The notes under the pieces: model-generated
What the model saw: only the letters and a program-made list of their open reading frames with translations
What the model was told of the DNA's origin: nothing
Databases searched by the model: none
Shown here: in pieces, positions 8,532-14,111 of the stretch
How the letters are laid out: every line of letters starts with the position of its first letter
Numbering within the stretch: the stretch's first letter is position 1
Translations under genes and position numbers: made by a program
From: UBA4582 sp013204195
Lineage (GTDB): Bacteria; Pseudomonadota; Gammaproteobacteria; Pseudomonadales; Azotimanducaceae
Length of the DNA stretch: 14,111 bases
Assembly (NCBI GenBank): GCA_963925735.1
Contig: CAWUUH010000063.1
Coordinates: 1 to 14,111, forward strand
Direction of reading: 5' to 3'

Positions 8532-9611
8532 TTAAATAAACTCCTCGCAGCCTAGCTCTTCAATGGCCGCCAAATTACGTTCCAGCATACACTCGGCTAA
8601 CCCTCGGCCGCGTGCATTCGACAGATCGAGGCTACCACAGACAGTGATGGGATAAAGCAGACAACCGAGCATCACGACTCGGTAATCATGCCAGACTTCG
8701 TCGAAGTCATAGGTATGCACCCCAGCTTCCTTGAGTCGCGCCACATAGCGCTGCAGCAACGGCTTTTCAATGGCTTTGCGCAACGCCGGTTGCAGGCTTT
8801 GGCAGATAAAATAAGTGACGTCAAAGATACTCCGACCGACACCGCAGATCTGCCAGTCCATCACAATGGCATCGAGACTGCCAGCTGAGTAGATCATGTT
8901 GTCTTGGCGATAATCACCGTGCACAAAGGTTTCCTGGGCCGTCACGTTATCACCCCAGAACTCGCCGAATCGATCACCCACCGCTTGGGCAATACGGCGA
9001 GTCTTGGGCGTGAAGAAACGCTCAAACTTCTCCAGGGCCGGCGTCAGAGACGGTCGATACAGGGCATTCTGCAGCCTCGTCGTGCCCGCCTCACCCATCA
9101 TGTCGTACATCCAGGCAGTGGTCGGCGCTCTGACCTTCTGCCAGTAACGGGCATGTTGGATCGCTATTCGCTCAATCGCCGCATACGCCTCTGCTTCAGA
9201 GGCACCGATCAACTGATCATTGGGTGACACTTCACCGAGGTCTTCCAGCAGCAATACAAAGTCATAAGTGTCTGGGTCGACCGTACCAAAATAACTGGCG
9301 GGCACCCGCAACCCGCACTCTTCGCCGATATAGTTGTAGAAATTAGTTTCGCGATTATAAAAATCCATGGCCTGCGCTACCGCCTTATTCTCGTTGGTGG
9401 CGGCGAATTTGGCGATCATGGTGGTCGGGGCCGATTCCGGCTTCGCATAGGTAATGGACAAGCGGGCGAGTTGCGCCATTAAACCCACACCCTCGCCGAT
9501 GATCAGCGGTTCAACCTGGCTCACGCTGGATTGAATCGCGCCTGTTGAACGCAGGGCTTGAGTTAACCATTCTTTGGTAATCTCTGCCGGCTGACGAATA
9601 ACTTCTACCAT
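8532..9611 (-). CDS. Phosphotransferase of the APH / ecdysteroid-kinase-like fold, substrate unknown
   Basis: This is a predicted small-molecule kinase of the aminoglycoside phosphotransferase/CHK-kinase-like superfamily. In the 359-residue product I see the ATP-anchoring lysine in MIAKF (K68), a helix-C type glutamate in NRETNFY (E88), LLLEDLG at the lobe hinge (120-126), the catalytic loop HGDYRQDN (231-238, D233 and N238) and the metal-binding aspartate in MDWQ (D252). All key residues are present, so it should be catalytically competent. I chose ATG at 9609-9611 because GAGG lies about 6 bases upstream; a TTG at 9644 would add 11 residues that look like the leader. It lies between an exported isoaspartyl peptidase and a beta-alanine transaminase on the same strand. 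Many bacterial members sit near acyl-CoA or small-molecule degradation genes, but nothing here identifies the substrate. Aminoglycoside resistance is not implied. Confidence 0.85.
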   Translation of the reverse strand: MVEVIRQPAEITKEWLTQALRSTGAIQSSVSQVEPLIIGEGVGLMAQLARLSITYAKPESAPTTMIAKFAATNENKAVAQAMDFYNRETNFYNYIGEECGLRVPASYFGTVDPDTYDFVLLLEDLGEVSPNDQLIGASEAEAYAAIERIAIQHARYWQKVRAPTTAWMYDMMGEAGTTRLQNALYRPSLTPALEKFERFFTPKTRRIAQAVGDRFGEFWGDNVTAQETFVHGDYRQDNMIYSAGSLDAIVMDWQICGVGRSIFDVTYFICQSLQPALRKAIEKPLLQRYVARLKEAGVHTYDFDEVWHDYRVVMLGCLLYPITVCGSLDLSNARGRGLAECMLERNLAAIEELGCEEFI

Positions 9612-9669
9612 CTCTAACCTCAGTCGTTTAGCTGACTTCCACAACGCCTCTCATTTATCTCTGCACTTG

Positions 9670-9699
9670 ATACTAAGCCGCGAATCAGGGCGCTGTAAA
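9670..9699 (-). promoter_or_regulatory. Possible sigma-70 promoter for the phosphotransferase gene
   Basis: On the minus strand TTTACA (9694-9699, five of six consensus bases) is followed after 18 bases by TAGTAT (9670-9675, four of six). It lies in the 94-base gap, about 58 bases before the start codon. It would let the phosphotransferase and transaminase be expressed apart from the peptidase gene upstream. This is a visual match only. Confidence 0.35.
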
Positions 9700-9705
9700 C
9701 AGGTC

Positions 9706-10749
9706 TCAGTCAGTACCGAACATCAAGACGGTCAATTTACCGGTTTTGTCGATCGCTGCCCGGTACATACCCAAGGAATTAAAGGAAAACACCGTGTTGG
9801 CCTGTGGATCAATACCGATAATGCCGCCTTCGGCCTGCATTTTAACCAATTTATCGAGCACCACTTCATCCGCGGCCTGCTGCAGGCTGATCCCCTTGTA
9901 GGCCACTCGAGCGCAGATATCGTGGGCCACTGCCGCGCGAATAAAATATTCACCGTGGCCCGTCGCTGAGATACCACAGGCTTGGTTATCCGCATAGGTA
10001 CCGGCACCGATGATGGGGGCATCACCCACCCGACCGAAGCGTTTGTTCGTCATACCGCCGGTAGACGTACCGGCGGCGATATCACCCCACTGGTCAATGG
10101 CCACAGCACCCACCGTGCCGAGTTTTTTATCGTCAAACGCGTAGGGGTCAGGCTTCGAATCAAAGGCCGCTTCTGACAGCGCAACACCGCCTTCTTCGCG
10201 CTGAATTTTTTCCAGCTGGTGGCGGCGACGTTCCGTCTTAAAGTAGTCGTTGGATACAAACTCCAACCCTTGGGATGCGGCAAATTCCTCTGCGCCCGCA
10301 CCGATCAACATCACATGCGGCGAGTGTTCGAGCACGGCGTTGGCCAGTTTGATGGGATTCTTGATGCGACCAACCCCCGCCACCGCACCGGCATTGAGCA
10401 GGCGACCTTCCATGATGGAAGCGTCAAGTTCGATATCACCGGCATGATTAAATACCGCACCGAGTCCTGCGTTAAACAGAGGCGAGTCTTCCATGACATT
10501 GATGGCAGCGATCACCGCGTCGCGGCTGTGCCCGCCTGTTATCAAGATCTCATGACCGGCCTGCACGGCTTCGGTCAACTTGGCTTGATACAGCCCTTGC
10601 ATCTCAGGGCTCATCTTGTCCCGCTGGATCGTACCGGCACCGCCATGAATGACGATAGCGACGGGGGCGTTCTCATCCGCATAGGACATAGGCGTGGCTC
10701 CGAGTAAAAGACCGATCAGGACGAACAATGACAGGGCGACTGGGCGCAT
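9706..10749 (-). CDS. Isoaspartyl peptidase / L-asparaginase (plant-type, Ntn-hydrolase) with signal peptide
   Basis: The enzyme removes isoaspartyl residues from beta-aspartyl dipeptides and hydrolyses L-asparagine. It is made as a precursor that cuts itself into alpha and beta subunits. The 347-residue product has a conserved HGGAGT near 35-40, the autocleavage site KLGTVGAVA with nucleophile T212 at the new N-terminus of the beta subunit, then GTSTGGMTNKRFGRVGDAP (227-245) and ATGHGEYFIR (262-271) lining the active site. Unlike the roughly 320-residue cytoplasmic E. coli IaaA, it begins with a basic residue, a hydrophobic core and SYA before D25, a Sec signal peptide probably cut after A24, so a periplasmic enzyme is likely. 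The ATG start is fixed by that signal sequence. It follows the terminator of the response regulator gene and has its own likely promoter. Family call is firm; preference for peptide or asparagine is not readable. Confidence 0.92.
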   Translation of the reverse strand: MRPVALSLFVLIGLLLGATPMSYADENAPVAIVIHGGAGTIQRDKMSPEMQGLYQAKLTEAVQAGHEILITGGHSRDAVIAAINVMEDSPLFNAGLGAVFNHAGDIELDASIMEGRLLNAGAVAGVGRIKNPIKLANAVLEHSPHVMLIGAGAEEFAASQGLEFVSNDYFKTERRRHQLEKIQREEGGVALSEAAFDSKPDPYAFDDKKLGTVGAVAIDQWGDIAAGTSTGGMTNKRFGRVGDAPIIGAGTYADNQACGISATGHGEYFIRAAVAHDICARVAYKGISLQQAADEVVLDKLVKMQAEGGIIGIDPQANTVFSFNSLGMYRAAIDKTGKLTVLMFGTD

Positions 10750-10780
10750 GAATAAGGCTCTAGACAGATCAGCAGCTTTG

Positions 10781-10810
10781 ATCTTAACGGCATTGCAATC
10801 TGTGTGTCGA
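10781..10810 (-). promoter_or_regulatory. Likely sigma-70 promoter for the isoaspartyl peptidase gene
   Basis: On the minus strand TCGACA (10805-10810, five of six bases of TTGACA) and TAAGAT (10781-10786, four of six of TATAAT) are separated by 18 bases. The site lies just downstream of the response regulator's terminator and about 31 bases before the peptidase start codon. A short inverted repeat, GATCA and TGATC at 10767-10783, overlaps the -10 edge and could be an operator, though it is too short to be sure. Confidence 0.45.
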
Positions 10811-10822
10811 GCGCGGTGTTTT

Positions 10823-10848
10823 AAAAGTGCCCGGAACGCATTCGGGGC
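10823..10848 (-). terminator. Rho-independent terminator of the sensor kinase / response regulator unit
   Basis: Reading the minus strand, GCCCCGAA and TTCCGGGC pair over seven of eight positions (one C-C mismatch) around a TGCG loop. They are followed by AC and a short run of four T. The hairpin begins about 12 bases after the response regulator stop codon, where an intrinsic terminator is expected, and just before the peptidase promoter. Confidence 0.5.
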
Positions 10849-10859
10849 CGCATAGGGGC

Positions 10860-11666
10860 CTAGAAGAAATGCTTCACCTTGTCTTTATAGGAGCGGCTCA
10901 TCTTCACCGACGAGCCATTGATCAGGGCGAGATAAAACTCGCCATTCATATGTGAGCAGACCTTGACCACCCGTGCCAGGTTAACGATGGTACTGCGGTG
11001 TACGCGCTGAAACGTCGCTGGGTCGAGCTGGGCTTCCAGCTCTTTCATCGTGATTCGCATCACATGGGTCTCCCCGAGGGCATGCACACACATATAATCG
11101 CCGGCCGCATCCACCCAGTCGATATCTTGCATGGCCACCAGCGTGGTTTCACCCCCATCTTTAATGGCGAGCTTATCGGGATAGGACTTGACCCCGGCGT
11201 GGTCTCGCAGCAATTGCGTCACCGAGGTGACGGACTTACCGGTAATGCCAATGACCAATTCCAACAGACTCTGCTTGTCCTTGATCTCGTTACGCTCATG
11301 CAAGCGCTGTTTGGCGAGGGCTACGGCTTTGGCCAGCAGTTCATCGTCGATGGGTTTGAGCAGATAGTCGATCGCTTGCACCTTGAAGGCCTCGATCGCA
11401 TACTGATCGAAGGCGGTGACAAAAATCACCATGGGCATCTGGTCTTGCTGCAGCTTCGCCACCACATCAAAACCACTCATCCCCGGCATTTGAATGTCCA
11501 AAAACACCAAGTCGGGCTGGAATTCCACCATCAATTGGAGCGCTTCACGGCCATTACTGGCCTCGGCGACCACCGCCACTCCCTCGATCTGGGCGAGACG
11601 CAGTTTTAAACCCCGCCGGGCCAGGGATTCATCATCAACGATCAGTGTTCTCAGTACGTCAGTCAT
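10860..11666 (-). CDS. LytTR-family DNA-binding response regulator (LytR/AlgR type)
   Basis: This is the output half of a two-component system: a receiver domain controlling a LytTR DNA-binding domain. In the 268-residue product the receiver (about 5-120) has the acidic pair D11/D12, phospho-acceptor D57 in FLDIQMPGMSG, T84 and the conserved lysine K104 in LLKPID. The LytTR domain (about 163-268) shows LAIKDGG, DIDWVDAAGDYMCVH and FQRVHRSTIVNL, the usual family signatures. The ATG start has AAGGA about 7 bases upstream. It follows the sensor kinase gene by 51 bases on the same strand, and an intrinsic terminator follows it, so the two probably form one transcript. Regulators of this type (AlgR, LytR, YehT) often control exopolysaccharide, cell-envelope or transport genes. 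The nearby wzz-like gene would fit, but the target genes are not shown by the sequence. Confidence 0.94.
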   Translation of the reverse strand: MTDVLRTLIVDDESLARRGLKLRLAQIEGVAVVAEASNGREALQLMVEFQPDLVFLDIQMPGMSGFDVVAKLQQDQMPMVIFVTAFDQYAIEAFKVQAIDYLLKPIDDELLAKAVALAKQRLHERNEIKDKQSLLELVIGITGKSVTSVTQLLRDHAGVKSYPDKLAIKDGGETTLVAMQDIDWVDAAGDYMCVHALGETHVMRITMKELEAQLDPATFQRVHRSTIVNLARVVKVCSHMNGEFYLALINGSSVKMSRSYKDKVKHFF

Positions 11667-11717
11667 GGGTGTTCCTTCACCGATTGGATTGTCATGCAGT
11701 GTCGCGCGCTAAAGGCT

Positions 11718-12827
11718 CTAGTTCAAGGTTTTGCCTGGATCCACGCCGAGCAAGCCGGCTTTCACAAAGGGAATACGAATCTCAATCTTCAGACCCTGAG
11801 GCTGAACCCGAGAAAAACGAATGGTGTGATCCTGACCATAAAGCTCAGCCAATCGCGCTCGCGTATTTTTCAGCCCCACCCCGCCGGACCCAGCGTTTCG
11901 AACCGGTATCTGATCCATGCCCGGGCCATTATCGATCACCTCAATGAACAGATCACCGGCGAACACACGCCCAGTGATGGTGATGGCGCCACCGGCTTCG
12001 CTCGTCGCCACCCCATACTTGATCGCATTTTCCACCAGGGGCTGCAGCAGCAAGCTGGGCACCAGGCCGGTGGCGGCGTCGTCTTCAATATGAAACGCCA
12101 CTTGCAAGCGCTCATCAAACCGAACCTTTTCAATCTCAAGATAGAGCTTCATGGTGCTGACCTCGTAGGCAAGATCGACTTTTTGCATCGGGTCATTCTC
12201 TAGCGACGAGCGCAGAAACGCACTCAGCTTGTTCACCATCTCGTTGGCGACCGGGGTATTTTTCTCGAGAATCAGGGTCGATATGGCATTCAGGGTATTG
12301 AACAGAAAATGAGGATTGAGCTGATAGCGCAGCATGCGCAACTGGGCCTCATGGGCCAGACTTTCCGCCTTGATGCTGCGCTGAATCTGTAACTGCAGCA
12401 GGCGATAAAATTTCCGGGCGAAATACAACCCGCTCCACGACAGCATCAGGAAATAGGAATAGCCAATAATGCCGCTGAAATAGGCCCGCTGACCATATTC
12501 CTCGACCGCACTAAAATCATCGAAATAGACGAACTGGGCATACATTTTGATGGGTTGCCAAATGGCGGCGGCGATATAGGACACCAGCAACACCAGCGCC
12601 ACTCGGATAACCACAGGCTTGTCCCAGATGGCGCGATACACCCAGCGCAAGCCCACCGTTAGCAGCAGACCCGCCAGCGCATCAATAAGCAACAGACCCA
12701 TGCGCTCCAGCGGCTGACCAAAATACACATCACGGAGCCAGAACAGCGCGACCCAGCCACTCCAGCCGACACACTGCAGCCACCAGAATTGGGCGTTTGA
12801 ATGATTGATCAGGGTGGTGGCTTTCAT
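11718..12827 (-). CDS. LytS/AlgZ-type membrane sensor histidine kinase (His_kinase family)
   Basis: This is the sensor of the two-component pair and would phosphorylate the adjacent LytTR regulator. The 369-residue product has about four membrane helices in its first 140 residues (roughly 13-31, 43-66, 73-92, 115-136), with no recognisable extracellular sensor domain. A short coiled stretch follows, then LRYQLNPHFLFNTLNA with phospho-acceptor H173. The ATPase domain has LLQPLVENAIKYG (N box, N267), VIDNGPGM (299-304) and GGVGLKNTRARLAELYG (about 315-331). This order is characteristic of the His_kinase (PF06580) family that pairs with LytTR regulators. The ATG start has no strong ribosome site. 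The signal is unknown; the first part resembles the compact multi-helix sensors of AlgZ/FimS-like kinases. The repeat-bearing non-coding region lies directly upstream. Confidence 0.93.
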   Translation of the reverse strand: MKATTLINHSNAQFWWLQCVGWSGWVALFWLRDVYFGQPLERMGLLLIDALAGLLLTVGLRWVYRAIWDKPVVIRVALVLLVSYIAAAIWQPIKMYAQFVYFDDFSAVEEYGQRAYFSGIIGYSYFLMLSWSGLYFARKFYRLLQLQIQRSIKAESLAHEAQLRMLRYQLNPHFLFNTLNAISTLILEKNTPVANEMVNKLSAFLRSSLENDPMQKVDLAYEVSTMKLYLEIEKVRFDERLQVAFHIEDDAATGLVPSLLLQPLVENAIKYGVATSEAGGAITITGRVFAGDLFIEVIDNGPGMDQIPVRNAGSGGVGLKNTRARLAELYGQDHTIRFSRVQPQGLKIEIRIPFVKAGLLGVDPGKTLN

Positions 12828-12857
12828 TCGACAATGGCATCAGGGGTTCGAGGGCCA

Positions 12858-12863
12858 AGTATA
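12858..12863 (-). promoter_or_regulatory. Possible -10 element of the sensor kinase promoter
   Basis: TATACT (five of six consensus bases) on the minus strand lies 30 bases before the sensor kinase ATG. No good -35 hexamer stands 16-18 bases upstream, so if this is a promoter it probably needs an activator. The first 14-bp repeat array begins about 85 bases further upstream. Confidence 0.28.
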
Positions 12864-12946
12864 GGAGGTTTTGACCCAGGATGGGACGCGGTTCAGCGCG
12901 TTTGGGGGGCAGTTGGGCGGATTCCCGCGCTGCCAAGCTCACTTTC

Positions 12947-13028
12947 ACTGGAAAGCATGGACTGGAAAGCATGACTTAGAATGCACGGACTGGAAAGCAC
13001 GGACTGGAAAGCACGGACTGGAAAGCAA
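12947..13028. repeat. Tandem array A: about six 14-bp units, consensus ACTGGAAAGCAYGG
   Basis: Units begin at 12947, 12961, 12974, 12989, 13003 and 13017. The fourth and fifth are identical (ACTGGAAAGCACGG), the first two have CATG in place of CACG, the third is diverged (15 bases) and the last is broken off after GCAA. Copies are head to tail without spacers. Because 14 is not a multiple of three, the array is not a coding repeat of fixed peptide units. It lies upstream of the sensor kinase gene. Confidence 0.9.
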
Positions 13029-13103
13029 AGCCTCTGCCTCAGCGAACCTGAGATCAGCCTTGTTGAGAGCGTTTAGCCCAACGGCATTGACCCGAGTGAC
13101 TTT

Positions 13104-13201
13104 AGCTTGGAGCGCACAGCTTGGGCCGCATAGCTTGGACCGCACAGTTTGGAACGCAGCGCTTGGGACGCATAGCTTGGGACGCATAGCTTGGGCCGCA
13201 C
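13104..13201. repeat. Tandem array B: seven 14-bp units, consensus AGCTTGGRMCGCAY
   Basis: Seven uninterrupted units begin at 13104, 13118, 13132, 13146, 13160, 13174 and 13188. Variation is at positions 8-9 and the last base, with a few other changes. It has the same 14-bp period as array A, and when rotated both share TGG-A-GCA with a G three bases later (8 of 14 positions). The fourth unit, with TGGAACGCA, is intermediate between the two consensuses. A decayed unit may persist near 13343-13352. Confidence 0.92.
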
Positions 13202-13381
13202 TGGCTGCGCAACACAGACTGATCCACATACTGCTGCTCAAAAAAGGCGGCTCGTGTCTTATGCGCCCACCATCGCCAGCTTGACATTCGCGGGCCCGCG
13301 GCTCAACGCTATCGGGCGACTGCATAGCGCTAGACAGGCAGGACTTGGACCGGCGCTAGATCAGCCTAGCACTGACACAGC

Positions 13382-14111
13382 CTAGACCGATTCTTCCGGC
13401 TTAAAGGCGTAATGCCGAATCAGCACCAGCAATACTGCCAACATGCCACCCAGTAGCGTGCCTAACACGCAAATGAGCGCCCGCTTCGGGCCGTATTTTT
13501 GTTCCGGCACAATGGCGGGGTCAATGGTTTTAAACAGATATTCCTCACGCACCTTGGCCAGCATAATGGTCTCGGTCTGGCTTTGGATCAATTCAAAAAA
13601 CATGGCTTGTAGGTCCGTCAACGAGGTGTTGGCTACCTGCCCTTTCAAATAGGTAATAGCGCGTTCGGCTTCCGACACCTCCTGTTCTCGCATAACATTA
13701 TTCACGTCTTGAACCAGCCAGGTCACCCATTGCTGGGCCACGGTGGGTGAGAAGTGCTCGACGCTGAGGTTAACGAAGCCAGTCTTTTTATCTTCTGCCA
13801 CGGCTAATACTTTTTGAAATTTTCCATACGCTTCCTGCGCACTGGGCTTTGACTGCCTGGGAGGCTTGGGTTCCCGCAGCCAAGTTTGATTCACAACGTC
13901 ATACAAATCCGCATCAATCAGTAACTCACCGGTCTGCACATTCCAGCCTGTCGCCGCCATCAGAGGCACCAAGAGCTCATGCTGGTCAATAAAACGTTCG
14001 ATAAAAGCCCGAGACTGCATGACTTCCAAACCCAGGGCGGTCTTATCAGCGCCACCACCGGGCAGGGAAATACCCGCCATACCTGCCAGCCCAGAGAGCC
14101 CACCCAGCGCG
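13382..14111 (-). CDS. Wzz-family polysaccharide chain-length determinant protein, 5' end beyond the window
   Basis: Wzz-type co-polymerases sit in the inner membrane with a large periplasmic helical domain and set the length of O-antigen, capsule or exopolysaccharide chains. The 242 visible residues are the C-terminal part. The frame stays open to the right edge, so the ATG at 14080 is internal: it is preceded by ALGGLSGLAG, which continues into MAGISLPGGG and KTALGLEVMQSR, the conserved stretch found in the middle of these proteins. A long charged helical segment follows, then the signature DPAIVPEQKYGPKR, the second membrane helix (ALICVLGTLLGGMLAVLLVL) and a short cytoplasmic tail. It lacks a fused tyrosine-kinase domain at the C-terminus, so it is Wzz-like rather than Wzc-like. 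No clear terminator follows its stop. It suggests that a surface polysaccharide cluster extends to the right of the window. Confidence 0.9.
   Translation of the reverse strand, partial: ALGGLSGLAGMAGISLPGGGADKTALGLEVMQSRAFIERFIDQHELLVPLMAATGWNVQTGELLIDADLYDVVNQTWLREPKPPRQSKPSAQEAYGKFQKVLAVAEDKKTGFVNLSVEHFSPTVAQQWVTWLVQDVNNVMREQEVSEAERAITYLKGQVANTSLTDLQAMFFELIQSQTETIMLAKVREEYLFKTIDPAIVPEQKYGPKRALICVLGTLLGGMLAVLLVLIRHYAFKPEESV

Larger units (their letters stand above)
12828..13381. other. Non-coding stretch with two 14-bp tandem repeat arrays
   Basis: This 554-base gap separates the sensor kinase start from the wzz stop. I find no convincing gene. Open frames exist on both strands only because the 14-bp units happen to lack stops in those frames. 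Besides the two arrays it holds an 8-bp direct repeat, GCGCTAGA (13327-13334 and 13353-13360), two copies of CAGCCTAG (13362-13369 and 13379-13386, the second entering the wzz end), and a perfect 12-bp GC palindrome at 13289-13300. The only promoter hint is the -10-like site near the kinase start. Confidence 0.75.

Noticed and set aside
9612..9644. TTG start extending the phosphotransferase by 11 residues
   Set aside because: The ATG at 9609-9611 has a GAGG ribosome site about 6 bases upstream, and that site lies inside the supposed extension.
10219..10707. 162-codon plus-strand open frame
   Set aside because: It is antisense to the isoaspartyl peptidase gene and has no recognisable domain.
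10998..11609. 203-codon plus-strand open frame
   Set aside because: It lies wholly opposite the response regulator gene, whose receiver and LytTR motifs are intact. It is a high-GC shadow frame with His/Gln-rich composition.
11694..12203. 169-codon plus-strand open frame
   Set aside because: It is antisense to the histidine kinase ATPase domain, with no motifs of its own.
12947..13201. CRISPR-like repeat array
   Set aside because: Units are 14 bp, head to tail and without unique spacers, and there are no cas genes in the window. This is a minisatellite pattern.
12871..13284. Plus-strand 137-codon open frame beginning with TTG
   Set aside because: It runs through both repeat arrays, its GGAGG is only two bases from the TTG, and the product resembles no protein family.

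Overview
The window looks like a piece of a gammaproteobacterial chromosome, possibly from a marine or environmental lineage. The support is a RecBCD-type recB/recD pair with the exact E. coli nuclease-residue spacing, a YihG-like acyltransferase, a YrbG-like CaCA antiporter and a Pseudomonas-type beta-alanine:pyruvate transaminase. Genus and species cannot be read from this sequence. I see no mobile elements, tRNA, rRNA or CRISPR arrays.

Plus-strand block (1-7064): the 3' 95% or so of recB, open at the left edge, overlaps recD by an ATGA junction. It is followed by a membrane-bound lysophospholipid acyltransferase with a doubtful start, then a calcium/sodium antiporter. RecB and RecD would form the RecBCD DNA-end-processing enzyme with a RecC that must lie outside the window. 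The acyltransferase and antiporter are housekeeping membrane functions that share the strand but have no clear functional tie to it.

Minus-strand block (7103-12827), convergent with the first: reading right to left (the direction of transcription) there is a LytS-like sensor kinase, a LytTR response regulator, an intrinsic terminator, a promoter, an exported isoaspartyl peptidase/asparaginase, a kinase-like phosphotransferase and a beta-alanine:pyruvate transaminase. The kinase and regulator form one two-gene unit. The last three genes are co-directional with gaps of about 95-110 bases and may be partly co-transcribed. Two of them (peptidase, transaminase) belong to amino-acid or beta-amino-acid breakdown.

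Right edge: a 554-base non-coding stretch (12828-13381) carries two tandem arrays with the same 14-bp period, about six and seven units, which look like diverged copies of one minisatellite. Beyond it is the 3' part of a Wzz-type polysaccharide chain-length determinant gene on the minus strand, open at the right edge, so a surface polysaccharide locus probably continues to the right. The paired 14-bp arrays are the least explained structure in the window. Everything else falls into known families.
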